NCBI GenBank assembly: GCA_037178625.1
Contig: CM074129.1
Coordinates: forward strand, 4,463,963 to 4,527,962
DNA: 64,000 nt
Direction of reading: 5' to 3'
Origin: Skeletonema tropicum
Lineage: Eukaryota > Bacillariophyta > Thalassiosirophyceae > Thalassiosirales > Thalassiosiraceae
Part shown: positions 22,406-33,384 of the stretch, piece after piece
Position numbering within the stretch: position 1 is the stretch's first letter
Layout of the letters: every line of letters starts with the position of its first letter
Position numbers and translations under genes: made by a program
Notes under the pieces: generated by a model
What the model saw: only the letters and a program-made list of their open reading frames with translations
Database searches by the model: none
What the model was told of the DNA's origin: nothing

Positions 22406-23747
22406 CTTGGCTACTAGTAGTCGTATCAAGACGATGAGTAGTGTTTTCAAATCTTCTCACCGAGCTCTATCGATTGGTTGTAGTATCAAGGCCAAATATC
22501 AATCTTTTGTCAATCGACTCAACTCGAGAGGGGTCAAGAAAGGGCATCTCCAGCTCTTAAGTCGCCTCAAAATTTCGGAATTTCAACAAAATGACCTCCA
22601 CCACCACCGTCAACTCCATAATCATCAATAATAATAATATCACCAACAGCACTACCACCGGCGGCTCCTTCGCCTGGTGGCTCACTCGCATTAGTTCCGC
22701 CACCGCCACCATCATCGCCACTGTCATTGTCAATATTATTTCCAACATCGTCTCGCTACGCTCGACTACACCCTAATGGCTACCATAATCATTCAGCTCC
22801 CTCGCCTCCGGCTCACTCGCCATCACTCGCATTATTTCCACCACCGCCGATGATGATGATTAGATTCGATGACATTACCATCACTAATTCGACTCACGGC
22901 TCACGCCGTATTTCCAACAATCATCATTGTGGCGGTATCATCCTCATCATGATGATTGTTGCGGCTCACCCTCATCATGATGATTGTCGTAGTCTCCATC
23001 CACCACTGCCACGCCGCAACAATCATCATGATGAGTGTAGTATTGGTTGTGGCGGTGTTGGCGGTGGTGGATAGGTTGGATGATTAATATGTTGATATTG
23101 TTGTATCTCTAGTAAGTATGATGTTGTCATTCCACCACCACCGCAACAACAGCAAGAAGAAGAAGAACCGAGTGAGCCGCAAGGCGAGGGAGATGGAATG
23201 ATTTAATGTGGCAGCGGTGGTGGTGGTGATGAAGAGAAGTATTTGTATTGTTGCGGCGCCACATTGAGTAGTACGATACCAATGATGAAGTGGCGGTGTT
23301 ATTTACCATGAATGCACTCGTGCCAACTGTCATGGATCTTATCTGATCTGCAGTGGTCGCTTTTTGAGATCTTCGGTTCCATCTGTCTGGATCACGCCGA
23401 TCGATGCTTCTGTATTATTTGCGAGGGCGACGCAGGAGGCCGAGCAGTGATTAGTAATTTAGACATTTTGTTGTGTAATAATGGTACTAATCGATAAAGC
23501 TTCAAGAGAGCTTTCGATTGGTTGTCATATCGTATTTTGGTCAAAAGTTGAATTCGGATGTGAAAATCTGCGGCTGTTAAGCCGGATTCCGAGCTGCTGG
23601 TCAGTGGTCAGAATCTAGGCCCGTTTTTGACCGAGACGATCTGTAAAAAGTCGTCCAATCAGGACGATTATACGTCTAATCGATAGACCTGCTCGAGAGC
23701 TCTCCAAAACGATACTTATCGGCTTCATTGGCCGTGTAGTAGGCAAG
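22406..23747. mobile_element. 1.4-kb TIR element, copy 1
   Basis: The ends carry imperfect ~70-bp inverted repeats (CTTGGCTACTA at the left, CTTGCCTACTA as reverse complement at the right). Each contains the motif GAAAGCTCTC-nnn-GAGCTCTATCGAT, which also recurs internally. A near-identical copy lies at 25250-26670 and a diverged, inverted copy at 43173-44588. No transposase was seen. The interior is rich in CATCATCATG-type palindromes. Confidence 0.6.
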
Positions 23748-24116
23748 ATACGACCGTTACATTACTGATGTCATTGTTGAGCTGGCTGCTTGATTGAGCT
23801 GTGCGTGTGATGATTGATGCATGTGGTCCAGCATTTTTGATGCGACAGTGGTTGTGACATTATGTAGTGCCGGGTCGAACTTGGCTGCACGTCATCGCAT
23901 AAATAAATTTGAAAATGTGTTGATGCGGCTGCGACATTTTAGTGCCTGATGCATTGGCTTTCAAAAATCTAGGAGTATCTGTTCTGTGGTGTGACTGAAG
24001 ACTGAACGTAAAGAAAACACAACTCGTGTAACCGACAACATCACAACACCGAAGCGAATGAATGCAGTGAATGACCGGCAGGATATATTAATACAACCAA
24101 CCAATAATAACAACAA

Positions 24117-25145
24117 ATGATGGAGTCGTCAGCAGAAGACAACGCTCTAAACGAAGCACTTTCCATGCTCGACTCATTTAACGCCGACGGCGAAACGAAC
24201 GCCGGATTTGCAATTGATTCGGATGATGATGATGAGAATTTTAATTTGGACGATGAGTTGAATCAGTTGGAGGGACTTGATTTGACAACAACCACGAATA
24301 ATACTACTAATAATGGTAAATTGAAAGAGGAGGCCGCTGGCGGTGGATTGCTACAGCCGGTTGAAAATTCCAACAAGATGATGAATGAGCAAGATGTCGC
24401 CGATATGAATAGGAATGTAACGAATGATGTGACCAACGCATCGCCTTCGTTGGCTGCTGCTCCATCCTCATCCTCATCAGCGAATGTCAGTGGCGCCAAT
24501 AATGATAATAATTCACCGCCGCTATTTCATCCTTTGCAAGATGTTGGTCGAGCACCGCCGCCGCCGCCGCCGCCCAACAATACTAATAATACTGTCATGT
24601 CCACCACAGCAGATGCCAGCCACCGCTCGTCCAGCTGGACATCCAGTTTCGCATCCTTCGCGAAAGTAGCCTCGGCGTCGATTCAAAGTGCGGTGGAGTC
24701 GGCGGAGGCCACGTTGATTCATCAGGGGGAGCCTATTCAGGGAGGTAGTGGCGGTTTTGGTGGGACTGGGGGGACGACTGCATCATCATCATCATCTAAT
24801 AATGCTGCTGGTCATCATGCTTCGAATCAGAATCATCAGGCACCGTTGATGAATCAAAGAGTAGGGGGAACTGCTTCGTCAACAAAAGCAACAGCTGTAG
24901 CAGCATCACAAAAGACTGCGCCAACTGCACCCATGTCCTATCAGGAACGACAGCGATTGTTGCATCAAAAGTATCATGCTGCCAATAATAATAATCATAC
25001 TACTGCAGCAGCACCAATCATGACAACTTCGGTAGGAAAGGGAGGATCAATAATGAGAGTGACGATGCGGTGGTGGATCATGATAGAGAGATCATTATCA
25101 TTATATTTGACAATCAACCAAGTAAATCATTGTATGTTCAGTTAG
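24117..25145 (+). pseudogene. Truncated copy of the myotubularin gene 5' end (342-residue frame)
   Basis: Identical promoter and start (MMESSAEDNALNEALSMLDS) to the full gene at 27040. It follows it for about 310 residues, differing only in a small Ala/His-rich indel, then diverges after VGKGGS into an unrelated tail (IMRVTMRWWIMIERS...) and stops. It lacks the PH-GRAM and phosphatase domains. Because the upstream sequence is intact it could still be transcribed, giving a Ser/Asn/Gly-rich fragment. Confidence 0.75.
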
Positions 25146-25249
25146 ATGATGTAAATAAAGTAGTAAGCGACATCATAAGTAGCATTCAAGGATACCAACA
25201 CTATTACCCTTTCATTCTATATACTGCAAATTCACCTTTTCCTTCCTAA

Positions 25250-26670
25250 CTTGGCTACTAGTAGTCGTATCAAGGTGACGAGTAGTGATTTAGAAAGCTC
25301 TCATTGCGCTCTATCGATTGGTTGTAGTATCAAGGCCAAATATCAATCTTTTGTCAATGTACTCAACTCGAGAGGGGTCAAGAAAGGCATCTCCAGCTCC
25401 AAAGTCGCCTCAACATTTGGGAATTTCAACAAAATAGAATGTCCACCACCGTCATCAATACTATGTTCATCATTATCAACATTACCAACAACAATATTGC
25501 AATAATCAGCTCCCTCGCCTGGCGGCTCACTCGCATTATTTACCACCGCCAGCAATGACAATATTATTATTTGAATCATTCCATCTCCCTCGCCTCCGGC
25601 TCGCTCGACTTTCTACTTGTTGTAACTTCTTTCCACTGTCTCGCTCCGCTCGACTTTCCATCATCATTGGCGGAATGATGAATGTTGTTAATGTTGTGAA
25701 AGGCTGATCATTATTCAGCTCCCTCGCCTCCGGCTCACTCGCCATCACTCGCATTATTTCCACCACCGCCGATGATGATGATTAGATTCGATGACATTAC
25801 CATCACTAATTCGACTCACGGCTCACGCCGTATTTCCAACAATCATCATTGTGGCGGTATCATCCTCATCATGATGATTGTTGCGGCTCACCCTCATCAT
25901 GATGATTGTCGTAGTCTCCATCCACCACTGCCACGCCGCAACAATCATCATGATGAGTGTAGTATTGGTTGTGGCGGTGTTGGCGGTGGTGGATAGGTTG
26001 GATGATTAATATGTTGATATTGTTGTATCTCTAGTAAGTATGATGTTGTCATTCCACCACCACCGCAACAACAGCAAGAAGAAGAAGAACCGAGTGAGCC
26101 GCAAGGCGAGGGAGATGGAATGATTTAATGTGGCAGCGGTGGTGGTGGTGATGAAGAGAAGTATTTGTATTGTTGCGGCGCCACATTGAGTAGTACGATA
26201 CCAATGATGAAGTGGCGGTGTTATTTACCATGAATGCACTCGTGCCAACTGTCATGGATCTTATCTGATCTGCAGTGGTCGCTTTTTGAGATCTTCGGTT
26301 CCATCTGTCTGGATCACGCCGATCGATGCTTCTGTATTATTTGCGAGGGCGACGCAGGAGGCCGAGCAGTGATTAGTAATTTAGACATTTTGTTGTGTAA
26401 TAATGGTACTAATCGATAAAGCTTCAAGAGAGCTTTCGATTGGTTGTCATATCGTATTTTGGTCAAAAGTTGAATTCGGATGTGAAAATCTGCGGCTGTT
26501 AAGCCGGATTCCGAGCTGCTGGTCAGTGGTCAGAATCTAGGCCCGTTTTTGACCGAGACGATCTGTAAAAAGTCGTCCAATCAGGACGATTATACGTCTA
26601 ATCGATAGACCTGCTCGAGAGCTCTCCAAAACGACTACTTATCGGCTTCATTGGCCGTGTAGTAGGCAAG
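25250..26670. mobile_element. 1.4-kb TIR element, copy 2
   Basis: Same family as 22406-23747 and nearly identical over its right two thirds. The left third differs by several indels. It sits immediately upstream of the promoter of the intact phosphatase gene, just as copy 1 sits upstream of the truncated gene. Confidence 0.6.
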
Positions 26671-27039
26671 ATACGACCGTTACATTACTGATGTCATTGT
26701 TGAGCTGGCTGCTTGATTGAGCTGTGCGTGTGATGATTGATGCATGTGGTCCAGCATTTTTGATGCGACAGTGGTTGTGACATTATGTAGTGCCGGGTCG
26801 AACTTGGCTGCACGTCATCGCATAAATAAATTTGAAAATGTGTTGATGCGGCTGCGACATTTTAGTGCCTGATGCATTGGCTTTCAAAAATCTAGGAGTA
26901 TCTGTTCTGTGGTGTGACTGAAGACTGAACGTAAAGAAAACACAACTCGTGTAACCGACAACATCACAACACCGAAGCGAATGAATGCAGTGAATGACCG
27001 GCAGGATATATTAATACAACCAACCAATAATAACAACAA

Positions 27040-30000
27040 ATGATGGAGTCGTCAGCAGAAGACAACGCTCTAAACGAAGCACTTTCCATGCTCGACTCAT
27101 TTAACGCCGACGGCGAAACGAACGCCGGATTTGCAATTGATTCGGATGATGATGATGAGAATTTTAATTTGGACGATGAGTTGAATCAGTTGGAGGGACT
27201 TGATTTGACAACAACCACGAATAATACTACTAATAATGGTAAATTGAAAGAGGAGGCCGCTGGCGGTGGATTGCTACAGCCGGTTGAAAATTCCAACAAG
27301 ATGATGAATGAGCAAGATGTCGCCGATATGAATAGGAATGTAACGAATGATGTGACCAACGCATCGCCTTCGTTGGCTGCTGCTCCATCCTCATCCTCAT
27401 CAGCGAATGTCAGTGGCGCCAATAATGATAATAATTCACCGCCGCTATTTCATCCTTTGCAAGATGTTGGTCGAGCACCGCCGCCGCCGCCGCCGCCCAA
27501 CAATACTAATAATACTGTCATGTCCACCACAGCAGATGCCAGCCACCGCTCGTCCAGCTGGACATCCAGTTTCGCATCCTTCGCGAAAGTAGCCTCGGCG
27601 TCGATTCAAAGTGCGGTGGAGTCGGCGGAGGCCACGTTGATTCATCAGGGGGAGCCTATTCAGGGAGGTAGTGGCGGTTTTGGTGGGACTGGGGGGACGA
27701 CTGCATCATCATCATCATCTAATAATGCTGTTGCTGCTGCTAGTGTTGGTCATGCTTCGAATCAGAATCATCAGGCACTGTTGATGAATCAAAGAGTAGG
27801 GGGAACTGCTTCGTCAACAAAAGCAACAGCTGTAGCAGCATCACAAAAGACTGCGCCAACTGCACCCATGTCCTATCAGGAACGACAGCGATTGTTGCAT
27901 CAAAAGTATCATGCTGCCAATAATAATAATCATACTGCTGCAGCAGCACCAATCATGACAACTTCGGTAGGAAAGGGAGGATCAATGAACGCAGCTCAGC
28001 AGCAACAGCAGCCATCAGCTGCATCATCGTCATCACCTCACACGTCACCGTCACGTACAATCCCTGCTCCTTCACCTTCTTCTGCTGCTGCTGCGGTTCC
28101 ATCATCAACCGTTACCACCAACAACAACAGTAAAGTTACAGCCAAATCAACCAATCCTCCACTACAAACCAAAGCCACTCCAACAAAAGCATCATCATCA
28201 TCCACAACATCCAAAGCAACATTTCTAGACAAACTCACCACAAATCTAGACCCCACCACCAAAAACACACTCATCCATCAAGCCCTAAACGAGAATGGAA
28301 TACCATTACTCCCCGGAGAACGTATCATCATGTTTCTCAATAATTTACGAGATGTTTGTGATTCACAGTTTGGTCATTTGTTTGTTGGGAGTAGTAATAT
28401 GATGATGATGGGAGGGGAGGAGGGTGGTGGTGGTGGAGTTAGTTTGAGTTTGAGAGATTGTTTGAATGGTAATGGTGGTAGTGGGAGTGGTGGAGTTACG
28501 ACGACGGTGTGGTGTTGTGTCATGACATTTTATAGGGTGATTTTGTTTAGTTATGAGGCTGGAAGTGAGGATGGGAAGGTATTATTGAATAATGACACTA
28601 CTGACGATAATGATGCGAAAGCTGATGATACTACTAATGTACAAGGGGAAGGGAGCAATAATGAAACCATCCAGCAATGGTTGAAATCACGCAATGTCTC
28701 GATTCAATTCCAAGCAGCACATCAATCACAATCATCATCGAGCAAACGGAAGCACCACGTGTTTCAAATGCCATTGGCATCCATTGAACGGGTGGAGAAG
28801 GTATTATCCTCTTCTCAATCTTCTCCCCATTCCAACTCTTCTACCAATGGTGGTGTTGGTGGTAGTGGCGTCGGGGGAAGTGGGGGGTATTCCTCCTACA
28901 CGAATAATTTCTCATCGAATGCGGCATCTTCGGCCATGTCTCAATTGGGGAATCAAATGAAGCCGTTGACGGGGTTGGTTGCAGGGATTGCTGCGACTAG
29001 TGGTGGTGGTGGAAGTAGTAACAATCTCTTGATGGACAATGGTTCCAATAATGGTGGTTCTTCATCCACGTCGGTATTGGCTACCTCTGGACCATTGGGG
29101 ATTATTATTCATGGAAAAGATGGTGGGAGATGGATTAAATTCTCCACCTCGTCCTATACCGATGTAGCACGTGCTCATGAGGCTTTGAATACGTATGCGT
29201 TCCCCGGACGAAGGAATTTGGGATATTTGTTTGCATTTGAAAGTCGTAGAAGTGAGGTTATGGCAAGTTCGGGTGCAGGTGCTGGGCAACAGCAGCAGCA
29301 GATGGGTGGTGGTGGTGATGGGGGGAATCCAATTGCTACTGCCACTCCACCCACACGACGACGTTTCCTTGCCATGGAAGAATTTACACGACAGGGCATA
29401 GTCAAGAGTGCTGGTGGAGGAGGGATAGCCCACTCTAGTCCATGGACTGTTATCCATGCCAATACAAAGAATTATGGATTATGCTCCACATACCCCTCCG
29501 TTCTAGTAGTCCCTCGTAGCATCGTCGGAAGTGACGATGGGAATAACTTTGAAGGGAAAGGAATGGGTATTTTGAGACGATGTGCTGCCTTCCGATCGGA
29601 GAATCGATTTCCCGTACTAACGTGGGGAAGTTCCGAGCATGGTGGGAGTATTTGGAGATCGTCTCAACCCAAGGTGGGTCTTCAGGGATATCGCAGTACA
29701 GAAGATGAGCGTTACTTGTACGCCATTGGTGAAGAGGCCAAGAGGGCGAATCTAGCAGCCGATGCTCGTGCAGAGGGTGGTGTGGGAAGTGGATCATCTG
29801 CAGGGCGTTATCCCAAAGAATTTCTACGCATGTTGTGTGGCAGGAACAATGAAAGCGATTTGATCATGGAGGGTGCCAATTCTTCATGCATGATAAAGAT
29901 TATGGATATGCGTCCGAAGAGTGCGGCGATGGCCAATCGGACGCAGGGCTATGGCTACGAAAACACCAATTATTACCGGGGTTCTACAATCAATTTTTAC

Positions 30001-30918
30001 GGTATTGGCAATATTCATGCGGTGAGGGACGCCTATCAAAAAATTCATGCACTCTGTCTCAACCCAAACACTAGCGATATCCAATGGATGCAACTTGTCG
30101 AGAACACCAACTGGCCATCGATGACTCGTCTTATTCTCTCTGCCTCGTGGCAAACAGCGTTCCATGTACATTACAACCGTCTTCCAATTCTCCTTCACTG
30201 CAGTCATGGTTGGGACCGGACAAGTCAGGTATCTGCATTGGCTCAGCTATTGTTGGATCCTCACTACAGAACTCGTGAAGGTTTCAGTGCGCTTGTGGAG
30301 AAAGACTTTTTGTCGTTTGGGCATCCGTTCCACACTCGTTGTGGACATGGGGAGGGAAAGAATGAACAAGGCGGCGATGAAGGGCAGTTATCACCCATTT
30401 TCTTACAGTTTTTAGACTGTGTCTTCCAGCTTGTCAATCAGTTTCCAAACTACTTCGAGTTCAATGCGCGATATCTCTTAGTGTTGTCCGAGAATATTTA
30501 TTCATGTCGCTTCGGAACATTGTTGTGCGATTCAGAAAGAGAGCGTGAGGTTGTAGCTGGCATTCGACAAAGAACTTACTGTATGTGGGAATACCTCGAC
30601 TCTATTCCTGACTTGGTGAATCCCTTGTTCGAAAAATCTGCAAACTATGATGCTGGTGTACTCATGATGCCTCTACCGATGCTACTGAGAAATGTAACTT
30701 TGTGGACGGATCGTCTCTGTATGTACGGAGCAAAGGCGACCACTCCCTGCATGCCACCAGGAACCGATTTTGATCGGCATTCGACTCTGCGCACTTCAGT
30801 GGATGAGACGGCAGATTCGTTGAAAAGAGCTTTATCAGACACTAACATGTGGAAGGAAACTGCGCTTGCTGCATTGAAGGAGGTTGAGGAGTTGAAGAAG
30901 AAAGTAGGCAAAGAATGA
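27040..30918 (+). CDS. Myotubularin-type phosphoinositide 3-phosphatase
   Basis: 1292 residues in one exon. The first ~400 residues are low-complexity (Ser, Asn, Gly, Ala, Pro) with an acidic start. A PH-GRAM-like domain begins near residue 423 (LLPGERIIMFLNNLRDV), interrupted by Gly/Ser-rich inserts. The phosphatase domain follows (NRFPVLTWGSSEHGGSIWRSSQPKVGLQG) and contains the active-site loop HCSHGWDRTSQ with Cys1054 and Arg1060, the CX5R signature of myotubularins, which remove the 3-phosphate of PI3P and PI(3,5)P2 on endosomal membranes. The usual second Ser-Asp of the loop is Ser-His here. A short C-terminal coiled coil (ALAALKEVEELKKKVGKE) may allow dimerisation. The gene is predicted active. 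Its 5' end is duplicated twice upstream. Confidence 0.9.
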   Translation: MMESSAEDNALNEALSMLDSFNADGETNAGFAIDSDDDDENFNLDDELNQLEGLDLTTTTNNTTNNGKLKEEAAGGGLLQPVENSNKMMNEQDVADMNRNVTNDVTNASPSLAAAPSSSSSANVSGANNDNNSPPLFHPLQDVGRAPPPPPPPNNTNNTVMSTTADASHRSSSWTSSFASFAKVASASIQSAVESAEATLIHQGEPIQGGSGGFGGTGGTTASSSSSNNAVAAASVGHASNQNHQALLMNQRVGGTASSTKATAVAASQKTAPTAPMSYQERQRLLHQKYHAANNNNHTAAAAPIMTTSVGKGGSMNAAQQQQQPSAASSSSPHTSPSRTIPAPSPSSAAAAVPSSTVTTNNNSKVTAKSTNPPLQTKATPTKASSSSTTSKATFLDKLTTNLDPTTKNTLIHQALNENGIPLLPGERIIMFLNNLRDVCDSQFGHLFVGSSNMMMMGGEEGGGGGVSLSLRDCLNGNGGSGSGGVTTTVWCCVMTFYRVILFSYEAGSEDGKVLLNNDTTDDNDAKADDTTNVQGEGSNNETIQQWLKSRNVSIQFQAAHQSQSSSSKRKHHVFQMPLASIERVEKVLSSSQSSPHSNSSTNGGVGGSGVGGSGGYSSYTNNFSSNAASSAMSQLGNQMKPLTGLVAGIAATSGGGGSSNNLLMDNGSNNGGSSSTSVLATSGPLGIIIHGKDGGRWIKFSTSSYTDVARAHEALNTYAFPGRRNLGYLFAFESRRSEVMASSGAGAGQQQQQMGGGGDGGNPIATATPPTRRRFLAMEEFTRQGIVKSAGGGGIAHSSPWTVIHANTKNYGLCSTYPSVLVVPRSIVGSDDGNNFEGKGMGILRRCAAFRSENRFPVLTWGSSEHGGSIWRSSQPKVGLQGYRSTEDERYLYAIGEEAKRANLAADARAEGGVGSGSSAGRYPKEFLRMLCGRNNESDLIMEGANSSCMIKIMDMRPKSAAMANRTQGYGYENTNYYRGSTINFYGIGNIHAVRDAYQKIHALCLNPNTSDIQWMQLVENTNWPSMTRLILSASWQTAFHVHYNRLPILLHCSHGWDRTSQVSALAQLLLDPHYRTREGFSALVEKDFLSFGHPFHTRCGHGEGKNEQGGDEGQLSPIFLQFLDCVFQLVNQFPNYFEFNARYLLVLSENIYSCRFGTLLCDSEREREVVAGIRQRTYCMWEYLDSIPDLVNPLFEKSANYDAGVLMMPLPMLLRNVTLWTDRLCMYGAKATTPCMPPGTDFDRHSTLRTSVDETADSLKRALSDTNMWKETALAALKEVEELKKKVGKE

Positions 30919-31121
30919 GGGGGAGCAATAGAGGCGTGAGTGGAGTCCCATTAGCTTGATGGTTAACATCTTATAAGTGAAGAAATGTGTTGTGTTCAGT
31001 GCAGTAAAATCCTCGTGTCACCTTTTGAAGTAATAGAGCTAAGCTTATGCTACAAAGTCGGCCTCTCTCTCTCTAGAGCAGGGGACGGGATGGGGATACA
31101 GATAGAAGTACAGAAAGAAAG
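30919..31121. other. 3' flank of the myotubularin gene
   Basis: Short non-coding stretch between the stop codon and the MITE at 31122. Confidence 0.4.
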
Positions 31122-31328
31122 GAACCTCCGCGAACTAAACCCCCCTTCTCGGCTTAGACCCCCCTCCAAATCACAGCTTAGCCAAAATATTTGACCCCCC
31201 TCCCTGTTTCTACTAGTATTTACTAGGGAATTAGTATGTGACTATTCACTATTCCGAAAGTCAGACCCCCCTAGATCAGACTAGCCAAAATTTTTAGACC
31301 CCCCGGGGGGTTTAGTTCGCGGAGGTTC
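31122..31328. mobile_element. Short MITE with 24-bp TIRs
   Basis: A perfect inverted repeat (GAACCTCCGCGAACTAAACC plus a C-run) bounds a 207-bp segment. The interior consists of C-runs alternating with 'TAGCCAAAAT-TTT-GACCCCCC', so the interior too is repetitive. A clear target duplication was not found. Confidence 0.65.
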
Positions 31329-31989
31329 AATAGTATCAGTGTTTTCGTCTTCGCATGAAAGAGAGGTGTAGATAGAAGTAGATAGGTACTTCTTCTCTTG
31401 GGCAGCACCCATTCGATCATCCTCCCCTACACTTGTCGCTTTTACTTGTCCCTCCACATAATTTACAAGTTATTCACTCCCATATAAGTACTTACTCCCA
31501 TGCTTCCACGAGATCGATTTTGTGATGCCACAGAAAAGCAGCATTGTACGTCTGCCGACTGCCAACGGCCTTAAAAGTATTATGCACTTCATCACCGTTC
31601 TCTCTCTGAGTAGTCAAGAAGACTGTGGTGTTGCATCTCAACACAGTAACAAGCTTATTACCCTATTTTGCTGCCTTCTCACTCTGTGGACTTTTTGTTG
31701 CATCTACATCTAATCTACGGCAGCTTGATATGCACGGAGAGCAGAAGCAAAAGTCTTCTTTGCTTACGTGTCAATCTTTGTAACACGCCTTCAGTCCTCG
31801 CATCAAATTGTCATGTCCGACCGAAGGTGTTGCGTAATCTTGTTGACGATTTGCAGCAGCAGACTATTACTACTGCTTGCCTTTTAGAGTGCCACCTTTT
31901 CTCTTAAGAGGGATTTAGTCAGGTAAATAATACATCATATCTTAATGAAGGAATGTGGTAGACATTTACACTAGAGTTCTTTCATTTTC
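31329..31989. other. Intergenic region with MYND/Sel1 gene relics
   Basis: About 31500-31600 resembles the 3' flank of the second MYND/Sel1 gene (about 34850-34930), and 31690-31835 resembles the C-terminal coding region of the first. No intact gene is present. Confidence 0.5.
31690..31835 (-). pseudogene. Relic of a MYND/Sel1 gene C-terminus
   Basis: Nucleotide similarity to 32034-32160 (shared 'GTGGACTTTTTGTTGCATC' block with small changes, 'GCACGGAGAGCAGAAGCAAA', 'GTCTTCTTTGCT') with indels and no open frame. Confidence 0.55.
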
Positions 31990-32934
31990 TCACGCCTTAC
32001 CACGAAAGAATTTTACTGCTTCCTCCCTCTGTGAGCTCTTTGTTGCATCTACGGCAGCTTGATGTGCACGGAGAGCAGAAGCAAAGTCTTCTTTGCTGAC
32101 GTCTCCATATTTGTAACAATCCCTCAGTATTTGTATTGATTCGTCATGTCCAAGGTTAGCGGCAATGATATAATGTTTCACTGCTCTCCTGAATCTCTCA
32201 TTCTCCCATTCATAACCGGCAAGACAGAATCTAGCCTCAATATGACCGGCTATGGCAGCCTCCTCCAAATGGTGTACTTCCTTCGTCTCATCCTTCTCGA
32301 CACCCTCCCCATCCCTATACAAGTAAGATAGTTTACAATGAGCATCCGCATCGCCCGATTCAGCTGCCTTTGTCAAACATCTATATGCACTCTCATAGTC
32401 CCCTTCCTCGTGGTGCTTCGCGCCCATTTCCCGTAGGGCAACTGGATCGTTTTTTTCGATTCTTTTCATGTTAGTATCGCTCGCTTTATCAAACGGACAG
32501 CGACAGAATGGACACGTAGGGGCGAGCCGCTCGTTTGAAAGCCACATGAAGTGAGCGTATGTGCATCCTTTACAAATCAATTTACTGCAACATCCCGTAA
32601 TGGCGTTTCTTTTGTATTCTGTCGGAAGAGGCAAAAAGCAGATCGGGCAGTCGCCAAGATGGGTGCTTTCAGGCTGTTGAAATAAAAGCTCGTCACGTAA
32701 TTTTGTCGCTCTTTCTCTGCATTTTGCTTCATGTTGTGACCGATGATCTTCTTTGCAATCATTGCTGCAATATCTGACGAGATCACAATCATCACATTTC
32801 TCCAATTTAATGTCGTCGACTTCGCCGACGCCACATGAAGCGCAACACATCATCGTGTCGTCGACCGCCTCGGTGATGTTGTCATCTTCACTGCCGCTCA
32901 TATTCGCTGCCTCTGTATTATATGCTGATGCCAC
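31990..32934 (-). CDS. MYND finger / RING-like / Sel1-repeat protein
   Basis: 314 residues. A MYND zinc finger occupies about residues 29-70 (CCASCGVGEVDDIKLEKC, then CDDCDLVRYC and H/C ligands). A cysteine-rich RING-like module follows (CPICFLPL ... CCSKLICKGC ... CPFCRCPF, about 93-150). Then come three to four Sel1 repeats (DPVALREMGAKHHEEGDYES; AAESGDADAHCKLSYLYRDG; IIAANLGHDESIQ), which form TPR-like superhelices for protein binding. Combined MYND+RING+Sel1 proteins form large families in centric diatoms; substrates are unknown. It is divergent from the LRR/Cys-rich gene at 33385, and the same pair recurs at 34.9-39.4 kb. Confidence 0.8.
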   Translation of the reverse strand: MASAYNTEAANMSGSEDDNITEAVDDTMMCCASCGVGEVDDIKLEKCDDCDLVRYCSNDCKEDHRSQHEAKCRERATKLRDELLFQQPESTHLGDCPICFLPLPTEYKRNAITGCCSKLICKGCTYAHFMWLSNERLAPTCPFCRCPFDKASDTNMKRIEKNDPVALREMGAKHHEEGDYESAYRCLTKAAESGDADAHCKLSYLYRDGEGVEKDETKEVHHLEEAAIAGHIEARFCLAGYEWENERFRRAVKHYIIAANLGHDESIQILRDCYKYGDVSKEDFASALRAHQAAVDATKSSQREEAVKFFRGKA

Positions 32935-33384
32935 TATGCGATTGCGCCTTCGATGTTAGAGCCATCACGACGACAAGAACTATCTACAACTAACAACTAA
33001 CACAACTCAACAACATCTTTCCAGATTTTTTGCGGGAGAGATAATTTTGGCGGGATGATCTTACTTTCTCCATGAATGATGATGTTCTTGTTGTTGTGTC
33101 ACTTCATTTATCTCCTCTACGATACAATACTTATCTCTCTGGAGCTCGACGACGATCTCAATACTTGCGGAGGTAAGGCAATCGTCGGGTGACGCCAATG
33201 TAACAACCATGAAGATGGCAGGTTTTGGAAGGGAGTGGTCCGGATTTCTCTCGGGTAGGAAGTCGAGCAAGATTTTGTCATGTACCGATCTTGCCGTGTA
33301 GCTCTTGTTCAATTCACAGTGAAAATTACTTATTAGATATCTTCTTTTGTTCTCTTCGGCCCAGGTATAATTCAGCTAAAGAAC

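Noticed and set aside
22850..23080. His-rich open frames in CATCATCATG palindromes
   Set aside because: They are simple-sequence artefacts within the 1.4-kb TIR element, present on both strands.
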